From Perognathus longimembris pacificus (taxonomy: Eukaryota > Chordata > Mammalia > Rodentia > Heteromyidae): DNA of 64,000 nucleotides. The position numbers and the translations under genes are program-made. The notes under the pieces were generated by a model, which was given only the letters and a program-made list of their open reading frames with translations, ran no database searches and was not told the origin of the DNA. The stretch spans positions 36,698,786-36,762,785 of the forward strand of contig NC_063176.1 of NCBI RefSeq assembly GCF_023159225.1. The letters are read 5' to 3'. This document shows positions 34,155 to 46,552 of the stretch, one piece after another. Position 1 is the first letter of the stretch. The number at the start of each line of letters is the position of its first letter.

Positions 34155-34345
34155 GGCTAGGAATGTGGCTTAATGGAAGAGTGCTTGCCTAGCATGCATG
34201 AAGCCCTTGGTTTGATTCCTCAGTTCCTAAAGAGAAAAAGTCAGAAGTGGCTCTGAGGCTCAAGTGGTAGAATGCTAGCCTTGAGCAAAAAGAAGCTATG
34301 GTCAATGCTAAGGCCCTGAGTCCAAGCCACAGGACTGCCAAAAAG
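34155..34345 (+). mobile_element. IDL-Geo type SINE, diverged
   Basis: The left half is ID-like (gaatgtggcttaatggaaga). The A-rich tail ends where the MaLR-like block begins. Confidence 0.75.
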
Positions 34346-34354
34346 AAAAAAGAA

Positions 34355-35750
34355 AGAAACTGGGTACTTTTCATCAGGACAATAGGAAAGACAGGTTAAG
34401 GGAATGTTATGAATGTGTAGAATGCACCATAGGCAAGCTCAAGAATGAAATGGTTGAGGGGCTGGGGATATAGCCTAGCGGCAAGAGTGCCTGCCTCGGG
34501 ATACACGAGGCCCTAGGTTCGATTCCCCAGCACCACATATACAGAAAACGGCCAGAAGCGGCGCTGTGGCTCAAGTGGCAGAGTGCTAGCCTTGAGCGGG
34601 AAGAAGCCAGGGACAGTGCTCAGGCCCTGAGTCCAAGGCCCAGAACTGGCAAAAAAAAAAAAAAAAAAAAAAAGAATGAAATGGTTGAATTCATGGGAAA
34701 AAAACATGCTTTCCAGACAGAGAGTGTGCTTAGGAATGCTCTGTTCACAGAAAGCTGCTTAGGCAAGAATTTCCCTTGGTGCCATCCAGGCATTCAAGGA
34801 CAGCTACAGCCATGATCTTTTAGGGCCGAGCTACTGCTTGAACTGCAGCAGATCTTGGCATTGGTGCCACATTGCTAGCTATGCAAGCATTTGCAATGGA
34901 AGAGTTAGGAGGACACAAAGATAGATTTCAAAGGAAGAAGTGAGGTTGAAGCTGAAGATGCAATGGAGAATTCAGGAAGTTATGTCTGTCAAGGAGAGCC
35001 ACAGACAATGAGTGGTATGAGCTGAAGGAAAAGACCACACAGGCTGCAGCTGGTGAGGCCTTGGGAACAGAGCTGTTCCAAACCTTTGGAACTTACATGC
35101 TTCTTCCAGAGGCTCTGGATGATCCTTATGTAGCTATTGTACTTAATGGTAGTTCTGCCATGTTTTCAGATTTGCTTTGGTTCCATTCTTCCTATATCAC
35201 AGCTCACTACTTGGGGATTGTAATTTTCATTATGTGCATATGTATATGGGAAATATATAACGTACTTTTTTATTTTACAGGGCCTGACAACTAAGAGTTT
35301 GCCCCCACGTCTCAAGGAATTTGGACTTGAACCTTTGAGCAGTCCTCGAACTATGAAACTGTGTGGACTTTGGGTTAGCAATTCAGTACATTGTGCATTA
35401 AGATAAACATGAGCTTTTGGGGGTCGGGTGTAGACGTCTCATCCAGTTACATGAGATGTGTTTGGTTGCACAGTTGACAAGGGATGGGTTGTGATGATTA
35501 ATTGATTAGATTGAGAAGGGGCTGGGAGATTAGAAAGCACACCTCTGGGTATGTCTGTGAGGTTATTTCTAATGAGGAGTGGTGAAGAGGGAAAAACCTC
35601 TCCCAGATGAGAGTGGGTCTATGGCATGGTCTGGGGCCCAGATGAAATCAAAGGGGGAAAAGAAAAGTGCTCCCTTCCTTCCTTTTCTCCCTCCCTCTCT
35701 CAGCCTCTCCCTCTCCCTTCCCTTCCCTCAATCTCTTCCTTTTTTGGATC
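34355..35750 (+). mobile_element. MaLR-like LTR retroelement (copy 2 of 3)
   Basis: Closely matches 47335-48470 along about 1.1 kb of internal sequence and an LTR-like end. Internal 3' words (cagggcctgacaactaag, acctttgagcagtcctcg) fit rodent MaLR elements. A SINE interrupts it at 34458-34671. The 77-codon frame at 35061-35294 is shared with copy 3 but is too short to be a real gene. Confidence 0.65.
34458..34671 (+). mobile_element. IDL-Geo type SINE, young subfamily, inside MaLR copy 2
   Basis: A target-site duplication, aagaatgaaatggttga, lies at 34441-34457 and 34672-34688. The paralogous copy at about 47420-47440 has the single, unoccupied target, proving the insertion boundaries. Confidence 0.96.
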
Positions 35751-36820
35751 CACTCTGTAGTGGGGTGTCTGGGCAGTTTCCATATCTTGGCTATTGTGAA
35801 TAGTGCCTCAATGCACATGGATGTGCGGGTGTCTTTATCATATCCTGGCTTGTGATGTTTTGGGTAGGTGGTATGGCTGGGTTGTAATTTTTTGAGAAAC
35901 TCCAGACTTCTGTCCAGAGTAGTTGCACTAGTTTACAGTCCCACCAACAGTGCAACAAGGTACTTTTTCCCCCACATCCCTGCTAACGTTTGTTGTTTGA
36001 ATTCCCAATTTTGACATATCTAACTCAGCTGAGATGGAATCTCAGCATTGTTTTGTTTTGCATTTCCTTTATGGCCATGGAGGATGAGCATTTCCTCATG
36101 CGTTGTTTTTTTTTTTGCCACACTTACCTTTCTTGTCTTTAGCTCCCTTGCCTATTTAGTGGTTGATTTATTAGCTTTGTTGTTGTTGTTGTCTTTTTGC
36201 CAGTCCAGGGCCTTAGACTCATGGCCTCAGCACTGTCCCTTACTTCTTTTCGCTCAGGGCTAGCACTCTACCACTTGAGCCACAGCGCCACTTCTGGCTT
36301 TTTCTATTTATGTGGTGGTGAGGAATCTAACCCAGGGCTTCATGTATACAGGGCAAGCACTTTACCAATAGGCCATATTCCTAGCCTGATTTATTAGCTT
36401 TGGAGTATGTTTATTAGCTTCGTTTGCTGTCTTTCTGGTTTGCTAACTATGTCCTTTGCTGTGCAGAAACTTTTTACTTTGATATAGTTCCACTTGTCAA
36501 GTCCCTCCTATCTGTCATATCCCGGAACTCCTTTCAAGCAGTTTCTGCCTGTGTTTATGAGTTCTAGTGTTCCTCTTACTCCCTCTTGCAGTAATTTCAA
36601 AGTTTTTAGTCTGACATTGAGGTCTTTGATCCACTTTGAGTTGATAGTGCATTGTGATAAAGAGATCCACTTCGTTTTCTGTGTATGGATGCGCAGATTT
36701 CCCAAAACCATTTGTTGGTGAGACTATGTTTTTTCATCTATGTATCTTTCACTCCAGTATCAAATTTCAGTTAACTGTAAATACATGGTTTGATTTCTGG
36801 GCTTAGCTTGATGGGAAATA
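35750..36820 (-). mobile_element. L1 ORF2 3' region, diverged
   Basis: Words such as cagtttccatatcttggcta and tgctgtgcagaaacttttta align with the full-length L1 near 3660-4250. Many indels are present. A SINE interrupts it at 36180-36386. It abuts the pseudogene's truncated end. Confidence 0.85.
36180..36386 (-). mobile_element. IDL-Geo type SINE nested in L1
   Basis: A target-site duplication, tgatttattagctttg, lies at 36164-36179 and 36387-36402. Confidence 0.9.
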
Positions 36821-36822
36821 AG

Positions 36823-38820
36823 AAGTCTGGGTAATTTGCCTGTCTTTTTGGGGGCTACAGCAAAAAAGAATGTGAGGAGGTGCAGTGTTTGTAAACTGCA
36901 TATGAGCCCCAGTTGATGATTGGATACCCAGTCATAATCACTACTCACTGGGGAGGGGGTGAGCAGCTGATGTTGCTCCTCACAGGGAGGAAGTGTACAG
37001 GTCTGACCTCCACCTCAGAGAGGGAGGGTACACTAAGTTCTTCTGTTTCTGAGCAGCAGTCCAGTAGAATCTTTGCTGATGAGCATCACTTTTGGCCTAA
37101 ACAGGAACTCCAGTAGATAGTTGGCCTCCTGGGGACCCACTCCAACTGTAGTGTTAATGAACTCAGGGTAGTTGTCTACTTGTCAGTATTGTCAAGGCAG
37201 GCCCATGTGTGCAGGTGGCCCTATTCAATGGCAAGCACAATGGAGGCTTGGGGTGGGGGTGGGGCTTATTTTCCAGTAACCCAGGAGACTGTGTATATGA
37301 TCATCCTGTGAGGCTGAAATAGGAGCCCCAGTAGATGGTTGGGCGAGGCACTCCACTATGTGGAGACTCGGGGGAGTTGGCATTGATCAGAAATCCTGGA
37401 GGCTGTGTACAGATGATCATTCTGGGAGATCAAAACAGGGGCCCCAATAGAGGTATTGCTGGATGTTTTATCCATTATGTAGGGACCTGTGAAGGTTGAC
37501 TATTCACCACTGGAAATCCTGGAGAGTCTGTGCAAGTGATCATCCTGTGCAGCAAAAACGGGAGCCCCAATAGATTTTTTGCAGGGTACTCAGTCCACAT
37601 GGGGACTCGGAGTGGATGCATGGGAGGGATTGGCTATTGATCACGTAGCTCAGAGGGTCTGTGCAGATGATTATCCTATTTAGCTGAAATAGGAGCCCCA
37701 ATAGATGTTCTGCAAGGTGCTCCATCCATTATATGGGGACACAGGGTGGGGGATGGATATTTATCAGAAACTTTACAGAGTCTGCGCCGATGATCCTCCT
37801 GCCCCCATGAAACAGGATCCTCAATAGATGTTTTGCAAGGTGCTTCACCCACTATATGTGCACCCATGCGGGTTGTATATTTGTCCAAAAGGCCAAATGA
37901 TCTGCACAGATGATTTGCCTGGGCAGCTAAAGCAGAATCCCCAGTAAACATTTATCAGAAAGTTTGGAGACTGTGCAGATGATCCTCTGTGCAGCCCAAA
38001 CAGGACAATGAATAGATGGGCCCTGGGGGCTCCACCCTGTAGACTTTGGGAATATAGGATGGTTGTGTATTTCTCAGTGTTGTCAAACCAGGAGAGTGTG
38101 TAATGGTGGTGATTTTCCTTGGCAAAACAGCTGATTTTCTACACCCTTTGTCCTCCACAGTACCATTCTTACTAAGCTTGTAGCTTTTGCGCACAGCCTG
38201 ATCTAGTGTAACAAACTGTGGTCAGTGGAAGATCTTTTTTCTCCATAATGTGGGCACATTGGCTCATGTTGATAAGCTTTGAGGGCCTGCACACATTGTT
38301 ATGCTCCACAGTTCCATAAATATAGTACCAGTGGATGTTTTTTGGGTGACTCCATTATCCCTCTACATTGCGGACATAGGTTGACTGAATAACTAGATAA
38401 ATGTCAAACAGCCAGCAGGGTCTGCTCAGATAGTCATCCTTCCTGAAAGCCACAGGGTACCCATGGGATATTTCCTCCTTCCTGGGGCCCGCAGCACTTC
38501 AGTACTTGTGATAAGTCACTGAAGATACTCTAGGCTGGGGAGCTTCATGGACATCAGCGGGAGTCACCCCTGTGCATGGCTGGCTGGTAGTAGCTTTGCC
38601 TTCTGCTCTTTGCCCGCTGTGCTCCACTGCCAAAGACAATGCTCTCTGCCCCTTGGGCTCCTCCTCCAGGTCCCAGGCCTGCCTTTGTTGTTCTTAGTAT
38701 CAACACTCAAAAGCAATCCAAACTTTTCAAGAGAATATCCAATCATGAGCTGTAGTTTGTGCCTTGGATCTCACTCCTGGATCTGAGGCAATTGAATTTT
38801 CAGACAGTCATCCACCAGCC
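36823..38820 (-). pseudogene. Decayed paralogue of the 687-residue repeat protein
   Basis: Plus-strand text from about 36830 (ctgggtaatttgcctg) to 38815 follows 12155-13400 in order, including the repeat units and the 5' flank. Frames are broken by many stops and indels; the longest open pieces are 60-90 codons. Unit anchors (ggagccccaatagatg type) recur near 37104, 37231, 37321, 37439, 37561, 37691, 37814, 37934 and 38002, about 120 bases apart, so this copy keeps eight or nine units against five clear ones in the intact copy. The C-terminal 40% is missing where L1 sequence begins. Confidence 0.8.
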
Positions 38821-39002
38821 TATGTGTGAATCTCTTGCTGTGCAGCAACCCCGAGTTGCTGTGGGTGGGGCTGAAGAAAATAGTGTCACAGGTGATTGGG
38901 GCTGAACCAAGTGCTCCCTGGTAGTGTTCTGTTGGTCCCCTGTGTGTCAGAATATAGATATTTGAAGAAATTCTTGATTTGCAAGTCTTAGAGGTTACTA
39001 TA
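38821..39002. other. Unassigned sequence between pseudogene and LTR
   Basis: Nothing recognised. Confidence 0.35.
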
Positions 39003-39330
39003 AGGGTTGCTCAAAGAGACCCCCACACTGTTCAGGCAGAAGGGAGTTTATTAGGTGAAACCAAACCACCAGTCAGGACAAGATGGAGGCGTGCAGAGAG
39101 AACTTAGAGTGGTAAGGAGAAAGATGATTAGATAGGGGAGGGTGAGGAGGTGTGGCTGCAGTAGATGAGGAGATGACCTCAGAGTCTGAGGGACCTCCCA
39201 CTGCCCCCAGGTGTTCCAGTTGCCTGAGATACAGGAGCTGGGTGGGGAGTCCTAGGGAAGGGCCTCATGCAGTCATGCATGCCCACAGAGCAAAGGGATG
39301 GGACGTTTTTCCTAGCAGGACCTGACATTC
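39003..39330 (-). mobile_element. Solo LTR-like element
   Basis: Read on the minus strand it carries aataaactcccttctgcctg (polyadenylation signal and R/U5 start). Upstream lies an ordered match to the plus-strand LTR at 58340-58775: ggcaactgg..cacctgg, then cctcc..ccctat, then cctccatcttgt. The TATA word is degraded (tatctaat). Boundaries are approximate. Confidence 0.6.
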
Positions 39331-40650
39331 CATCCTTTTGATAGTTGTAAAGGGGCACTGACTCTCCCTGGCTACTTGACACTGACAAGGGGCATTGACA
39401 GTATGGATAGAAGGCCAAGATGTCTCTGATCTGGGAGAAGGCAGCAGTAACAGCTCTTTGATGGAGAGCAACTGTTTATGTCTTTGGATGCAGTCTGAAA
39501 GATGTCTCTGGGGCAGGAGCTGAACAATAAGAAAAGCAAAATGTAATTAGAGCATACACAAATGGCAGAAGGAAGGGCAGCTATCCATTCAGGATGTAAA
39601 AGAAAGAAATTGAATGACTTGGCTAGTTCATTTCTCCTGCATTGTAGGTGGTTCTGGAGTTGGTGGATCATGTTCCTTACTACTTCTGACTGGTTAATAT
39701 CTTCTGACTGGGTAGGGGAGAGCCTGGTGGACTGGTTAAGAATAAGCAGTCAGAAGCTGGGGCTGGATTGGAGTGGTTAAGGGCCCAGTGGGAGGCCTTG
39801 ATCATTTTTCGTAATTAGAGTATAGATGTCTGGACTATAGAGTGTGGATGGGACTCAGTATAAATAAAAATATCAGGTAATACAAGTTCCTGCCCATTTA
39901 GAAGAAAGGTATGAACATTAGCCAGGCATGCTTATTAACTATTTTCTTTTGACCTCCTGGCTCTGGTTCATTTTGAAAGGGCAAACACAAAGTAGCTGTA
40001 TTTAGGATCTGACCCCATCCCCTCTTCTCTGTGTAGTTCTTTCAGACTGCCTCTGGGTGATTCCTCATCACCGGGACAAGCTTTGTCCCAGGGTGTCTGC
40101 ATCTTACTGGGATAGCATCCCATTTGCTCATTGCTGGGATGGCATGTCCCACATTGGGGACAAGGGGGCAAGGGCAGATCAAATGAACATTGAAGCCGAG
40201 TCCCTTTTTATTTCCAATTGAAGCAACAAGGGGATCAAGAGAAATCGTTTTTAAGCAGGGCTTACCTTGAATTTATTAAGAATAAAAGTTAAATCAGACA
40301 GAGTGCTAGGAGTCATCTGTCCCTCTGTGAGTCTGATTGTAAATGATGCAGAGGACCAAATCTGTAATAACAAAACTCAGTAGTGGTCATGGTGAGAGTT
40401 TTGAGACAACCACTGGTTAAACTATCTTGTTAATTTTTAACTGAATATAGCACTTCAGCATATTGATTAACATTGAAACCCTTGTCAGCTCTGTAGCCAC
40501 GAGAGTTTACATACTTGGGCAAACAGATATTAGCAAAAAATAGCATTCAAGTTAAAAGGTGTTCATTTCAAGGACCCTTGACATAAGTGAACTTTGGTTT
40601 AATTATGTAAAAATCGACAAGCTTAATATTACACAAGCAATTAATGTAAT
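39331..40650 (-). other. Unassigned; possible internal remnant of the adjacent LTR element
   Basis: A 67-codon minus-strand frame at 39968-40171 has a Cys cluster (CPQCGTC), but the spacing is not a proper retroviral zinc knuckle. I make no call. Confidence 0.25.
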
Positions 40651-40669
40651 AACCCTTAGACACATTTGT

Positions 40670-40871
40670 TTTGTTATTTGCCACTCCTGGGGCTTGAACT
40701 AATAAGGGCTTGAGCACTGTCCCTGGCTTCTTTTTTCTCAACGCTAGCACTCTATCACTAGAGCCACAGTGCCACGTTCGGCTTTTTCTATATATGTGGT
40801 GCTGAGGAATCAAACCCAGGGCTTCATGTACATGAGGCGAGCACTTTACCACTAGGCCATAGTCCCAGCCC
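40670..40871 (-). mobile_element. IDL-Geo type SINE
   Basis: A near-perfect duplication, aaccctta(g/a)acacatttgt, lies at 40651-40669 and 40872-40890. Confidence 0.88.
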
Positions 40872-40944
40872 AACCCTTAAACACATTTGTAAGGACCCAA
40901 ATCTGATAAGTGTCTTTGCGGTTTGAGTTTCAAATTACCCATTC

Positions 40945-41155
40945 TTTTTTTTTTTTTTTTTTTTGGCCAGTCCTGGGCCTTGGACTCAGGGCCTGAGCAC
41001 TGTCCCTGGCTTCTTCCCGCTCAAGGCTAGCACTCTGCCACTTGAGCCACAGCGCCGCTTCTGGCCGTTTTCTGTATATGTGGTGCTGGGGAATCGAACC
41101 TAGGGCATCGTGTATCCGAGGCAGGCACTCTTGCCACTAGGCTATATCCCCAGCC
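40945..41155 (-). mobile_element. IDL-Geo type SINE, young subfamily
   Basis: Complete, with T-run tail and CpG-bearing diagnostic bases. Nearly identical to the copy about 500 bases downstream. Confidence 0.88.
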
Positions 41156-41453
41156 CTTTTTTTTTTTTTTTGGCCTGTGGAGTTGGTTGTTATAATTGAA
41201 ACCAAAAAGCAAATAATTTCAGGAAATATCAGTACCAAACAAATCAGTATTAAAGACAGAAGCACTTTAGTTCAGTAAAAAGACTTTTTCTCACATCATG
41301 GTGACTGTTCTTATTCCAAAAAGAAATGTACTCTTTACTTGACTGATGTGACTGTAACCCCTCTGTATATCACTTTTATAATAAAAATGATAAATATCTA
41401 AAGCACTCTCTTTGGTTTCTTTTCTTTCTTTTTTTTTTTTACACTTCTTTTTT

Positions 41454-41666
41454 TTTTTTTCTTTTTTTTTTTTTGGCCAGTCCTGGGCCTTGGACTCAGG
41501 GCCTGAGCACTGTCCCTGGCTTCTTCCCGCTCAAGGCTAGCACTCCGCCACTTGAGCCACAGCACCGCTTCTGGCCGTTTTCTGTATATGTGGTGCTGGG
41601 GAATCGAACCTAGGGCCTCGTGTATCCGAGGCAGGCACTCTTGCCACTAGGCTATATCCCCAGCCC
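41454..41666 (-). mobile_element. IDL-Geo type SINE, young subfamily
   Basis: A target-site duplication, tttacacttctttttt, lies at 41438-41453 and 41667-41682. Confidence 0.9.
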
Positions 41667-41682
41667 CTTTACACTTCTTTTT

Positions 41683-41805
41683 TGAGATGGGCTGTCACTG
41701 TGTTGCCATGACTAATCTCAAACATCTGGACTCACGTGATTCCCCCACCTCAGCCTTCACTAGCAGGTCAGTCTATAGGTGTGCACCACCTTGCTGGGCA
41801 ACTCT
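41683..41805 (-). mobile_element. B1-like (7SL-derived) SINE
   Basis: Reads ttttgagatgggctgtcact through taggtgtgcaccacctt, the reverse of a B1 monomer. The young SINE sits in its A-tail. Confidence 0.65.
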
Positions 41806-42302
41806 TGCTTTTCTTGTCATTCCTGTCATTGAAGTCTAAGCATGAGGGGAGGAAGCAGGATTTGAGGAGATGTCCTCTTTTTGTGGTAACCTGCTCCCTA
41901 AATGCCAGCATTCCAGTTTCTCCAAGTTCCTGACCCTGTTCATTGTAGTTGCAGGTAATGCTGTGGGGGGTGGGAAGTAGCACACGCAGTGATCTCAACC
42001 AGGGCTGCTAGAGAAGGAAGAGCTGGAGGCAGGCACAAGGCCTGGGAACCAGGACTCAGCAGAAAGGAAGACCAGGCCCACAAGCAGAAGAGCCACAGCA
42101 AGGGGCAGCCAGGGGCCCACAGGGAGGCAGAAGGCTACAGAAGAAGCTCTGCTTCTCTTTATTGCATACTGGGGTTTCTAAACCTACTAATACCACACTT
42201 CCAGACAGTGGCACCAATTGCTACTTGGTGCTCATGGGGGTCTTCTCTAGAGCATCACATTTAGGGTCCGGGGGTGGTAAAGCAAGGCAGGACACTACGT
42301 CA

Positions 42303-42500
<198 letters not shown>

Positions 42501-42534
42501 TCAACCAGGGCTCTCCCCAAGTAGCAAACACTGG

Positions 42535-42615
42535 GGCATTATCCCATTAGACTTTTACCACTTTCATGGTACAGAAGAGGAAATGAAGGCTCAGAGAAGT
42601 TAAATGAATGGCTAG
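42535..42615 (+). repeat. MIR core fragment
   Basis: agaggaaatgaaggctcaga followed by gaagttaaatgaatgg matches the conserved MIR core. Confidence 0.6.
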
Positions 42616-42619
42616 GAGC

Positions 42620-42735
42620 TAAGTGTTGTAGTGCATGTCTGGAACTGTAGAACTTGGGAGGCTGAGGTAGGAGGTTCCAAATTAAAAGCCAGCCTGAACT
42701 ACATTACAGAGCAAGACTCTCAAAAAGCCAAGGAC
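42620..42735 (+). mobile_element. B1-like (7SL-derived) SINE
   Basis: The words ttgggaggctgaggtaggag and gccagcctgaactacatt match a B1 monomer. Confidence 0.75.
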
Positions 42736-42899
42736 TGGAGACTGAGCACAAGTCCCATAAGTTATCAGCATGCAAAACACAACAAAAAATCTGTGACTAA
42801 ATCCACGTGTCAGATTGCAAAGCCTTTGCTTTTTTGCAGGACTGAGATTTCAAGTCAAGGCTTCAAGCTTGCTGGACAGGTGCTCCATCATGTGACCGT

Positions 42900-43225
42900 G
42901 GCCCCAGCCCATTCTGCCTAGTTTTCAAACTGGGTTTCACTTTCTGCTCCAGACTATCCCAAGTAGCTAGAGTGACAGGTGCGTACCACCATGCACAGCT
43001 TTTTATTGGTTGATAGTGGATGATATGAACTTCTGCACCTTGCTCCACTATCATTGTGATGAACAACTTCATCTTCACATCTCATAACCCTTTTTTACAC
43101 TGGCGTAGAGATGTTGGGCCAGACTCACCCTGGCAGTCAGACTGGCCTTGAACTTGAGACCCCCTCCTGCCTCAGCCGCTATACTGCTCTAAGATCACAG
43201 GCATGTACCACCGCATCAGGCTCTC
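42900..43225 (-). mobile_element. Two B1-like fragments
   Basis: 42920-43005 (agtagctagagtgacaggtg) and 43110-43225 (ggccttgaacttgagaccc) both read as reverse B1. Confidence 0.6.
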
Positions 43226-43264
43226 TGCTAACCCTTTAAGGGTAGATTTCTCTCATCTATTTGT

Positions 43265-43432
43265 TGTTGTTGTAGGCTGTAGCTCATTGTCTCTGAGCTC
43301 TTTTGCTCAAGGCTAGGGGTCCACCACTGAGCCATGGCCCCACTTTCCTGCCCAGGCTGGCTCTGAACCATGATCCTCAGATCTGAGCCTCCATAGTAGC
43401 TAGGATTACAGGAATGAGCCACTGGTATGTGG
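43265..43432 (-). mobile_element. Geo / B1-like composite SINE, 5'-shortened
   Basis: A short Geo remnant (tttgctcaaggctagg) runs into a B1-like half ending gtagctaggattacagg. Confidence 0.6.
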
Positions 43433-43439
43433 CTTTACT

Positions 43440-44420
<981 letters not shown>

Positions 44421-44429
44421 TTGTTCTGT

Positions 44430-44630
44430 TTGCCAGTCCTGGGGCTTGAACTCTGGGCTCTGGCACTGTCTGAGTAGCTAGGGTTATGAAGTGTGAGCCA
44501 CAGGCATCTAGCTTGTGTTTTGTTTTGCTTTGTTTTTTCTTTATACTATGTAGCCCAGGGTGGCCTTAATTCATGACCCCTGCCTCCTAAGTGGTGAGAT
44601 TACAGACATACACCATGCTAAGCCCTTTTT
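44430..44630 (-). mobile_element. Geo remnant plus B1-like SINE
   Basis: tgccagtcctggggcttgaa at about 44431, a SINE end near 44500, then a reverse B1 (actatgtagcccagggtggc) at 44540-44625. Confidence 0.6.
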
Positions 44631-45635
44631 CTCTTGTTCATAGCACTTACCTGCACCTGAATAAGTTGCCTTATGTCTTTAGTGTCTATTCTCCCCATTA
44701 GAATATTAGCTGCTCAGAGGCAGGTACCTGTTTCCCGATAGCTAGTGCACAATAGCTTATGTGCTGACTGACCCACTGCCCCTTTGAGGGATTAATCTGC
44801 CATATTGTCTTTCCACCTTTTACAAGATAGTCTCTGTTGAGACCTTACTGGAAAAAAACCAGGACGTACAGTTGATACTGCTCAGCAGCCCAATAGTGTT
44901 TCGTATGGAGCTGGTGAATGTTGTTCTGAGGTTGGAGAGTATGATTTTCAGAGCAGGATCCCTTTGTGCTCTTTTTTATATATTAAAATACACTAATTCC
45001 AGAAGCAATAGATGTCTATAATCCTCACAATACATACCACCTGAGATGAAAGTCATTTTCCTGCCAACTCAAATACATTCTCTCCATGAGTTTTTTTTCT
45101 TAGAATACTCTTTTCCCAAAGGCTTCCATATCTAACCCTTGGGTTCCTAGAGAGGCAACACAACCAAGGTATTTACTGAAAACCCAACTAGGACAGGGCA
45201 CAAAGATGGTGCCAGATCTAAAGGAGGCGAAGTCAGGAGGAGAGAAAGGGAGGGAAGCCACTGACTGTGCCAAGCCCAGTGAGGGGAGCTGTGTCTTTCT
45301 CGACTCACACTTCTTCATGTTTCTCCGCCATTCCCTTGCATTGTGCTCGGCTCAGCTTCTAGCTAAGCCCAGTCAGGGGTTTGCCCAGTGGTCTTCCCTT
45401 TACTGGAATATTCTCGAGCCCTTTCCTTATGACTCCTTATCCTTCAGAGCTGGGTCAGTCCGTTTCTTAGCAAGGTACTCAGCATCTGCTGCACGCAGCC
45501 CATCTCCACCAAGTCTCTCATTTTCCATTTTATCTTTCACACCATTTATCACTAGCTGACAAGATCCATTATTTGCCATCTCTACTAAGCAGCTTGGAGT
45601 TCTGCTTTGTTCCCTGGGAATGAGGGTCAGCTCAC
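44631..45635. other. Unassigned sequence
   Basis: A 117-codon frame at 45206-45559 lacks recognisable features. Confidence 0.3.
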
Positions 45636-45639
45636 AGAT

Positions 45640-45770
45640 ACACTCAGATAACTATTCTGTGCCCTCAGCCCCTCAGAAGGGCTCTCAATGTAGAGCTAAA
45701 AGGAGTAAGGTAGGAACTTGAACCCAGCTCCTACTGGCTCTCAAACCGCATGCTCTTTGCCCACCTTTCT
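45640..45770 (+). repeat. MIR-like fragment
   Basis: The words aacttgaacccagctc and caaaccgcatgctctttgc match the MIR 3' core in order. Confidence 0.5.
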
Positions 45771-45803
45771 TCTGACTCTCTCCATATCACATAACCAGGT
45801 CCT

Positions 45804-45822
45804 CCTTCCGGCTGCCGGAAGG
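45804..45822. other. Perfect inverted repeat with paired ETS-like cores
   Basis: ccttccggc-t-gccggaagg has nine-base arms around one central base. Each arm holds an ETS core (CCGGAAG). Function unknown. Confidence 0.5.
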
Positions 45823-45945
45823 GAATCCCTTTCCAGTGATTTTGGGCTGTGCCTTGCAGAGGTAAAACTGTACCACAGAAGCAGGGATTAGAGGGCCGAG
45901 GGATATGGTGCGGTGGCCATGCTTACTGGGCGGATGGGCTTCTCG

Positions 45946-45947
<2 letters not shown>

Positions 45948-46001
<54 letters not shown>
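45948..46001. repeat. (CT)n microsatellite
   Basis: About 27 uninterrupted CT units. Confidence 0.97.
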
Positions 46002-46004
<3 letters not shown>

Positions 46005-46154
46005 GAGGCCCTTTAACTTGATCCTTTAGTGGGCAAGGTCTATAATCCTTGGCATTGCAATAGCACTCAAGGCAGAAGTGGAAACTCTGTTTTCAGTCTA
46101 GGGTAGAAAGAGAAAAAGATACCTATAACCATCAAATAATAAGCATTATTGGAA

Positions 46155-46495
46155 GTGGTGTAGCTCAAAATGGTAGAGTGCTAGCCTTGAGCAAAAGAGC
46201 TCAGGGACAGCACCCAGGCCCTGAGTTGAAGCCCCACGAGTGACAAAAAAAATCAATCGATAAAATAAAAGATTGAGAAATAAGTTGGGTACTGGCTCCT
46301 TAGAAAGCTGAGATCTGAGGATTGGGGTTCAACGCCAGCCCATGAGACATGCTATCTCCAATCAAATACCAGAAAACTGGAGGTGCTGCTGTGGCTCAGG
46401 GTAGTAGAGCACTAGCCTGAAGAGCTGAAGAGGCTGAAGAGGTCAGAGACAGCACCCAGGCCTGAAGTTCAAGCCTCATGACTGACAAAAGTTAA
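46155..46495 (+). mobile_element. Geo remnant followed by B1-like / Geo composite SINE
   Basis: 46160-46245 is a Geo-type end (agagtgctagccttgagc). 46265-46495 is a composite that includes aagctgagatctgaggattg. Confidence 0.6.
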
Positions 46496-46552
46496 TAAGT
46501 CAACATTAACATCAAACTACAAAGTATAGCGACATTATTAACTTCAAATTAC

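Noticed and set aside
35061..35294. 77-codon frame shared by two loci
   Set aside because: It lies within the MaLR-like internal sequence and is conserved only because the element is duplicated. Such elements are non-coding.
39968..40171. Cys-rich frame as a possible gag zinc knuckle
   Set aside because: The Cys/His spacing does not fit CX2CX4HX4C, and no flanking retroviral coding was found.
45948..46001. Direct repeats as a CRISPR-like array
   Set aside because: A plain CT microsatellite without spacers, in a mammalian genome.
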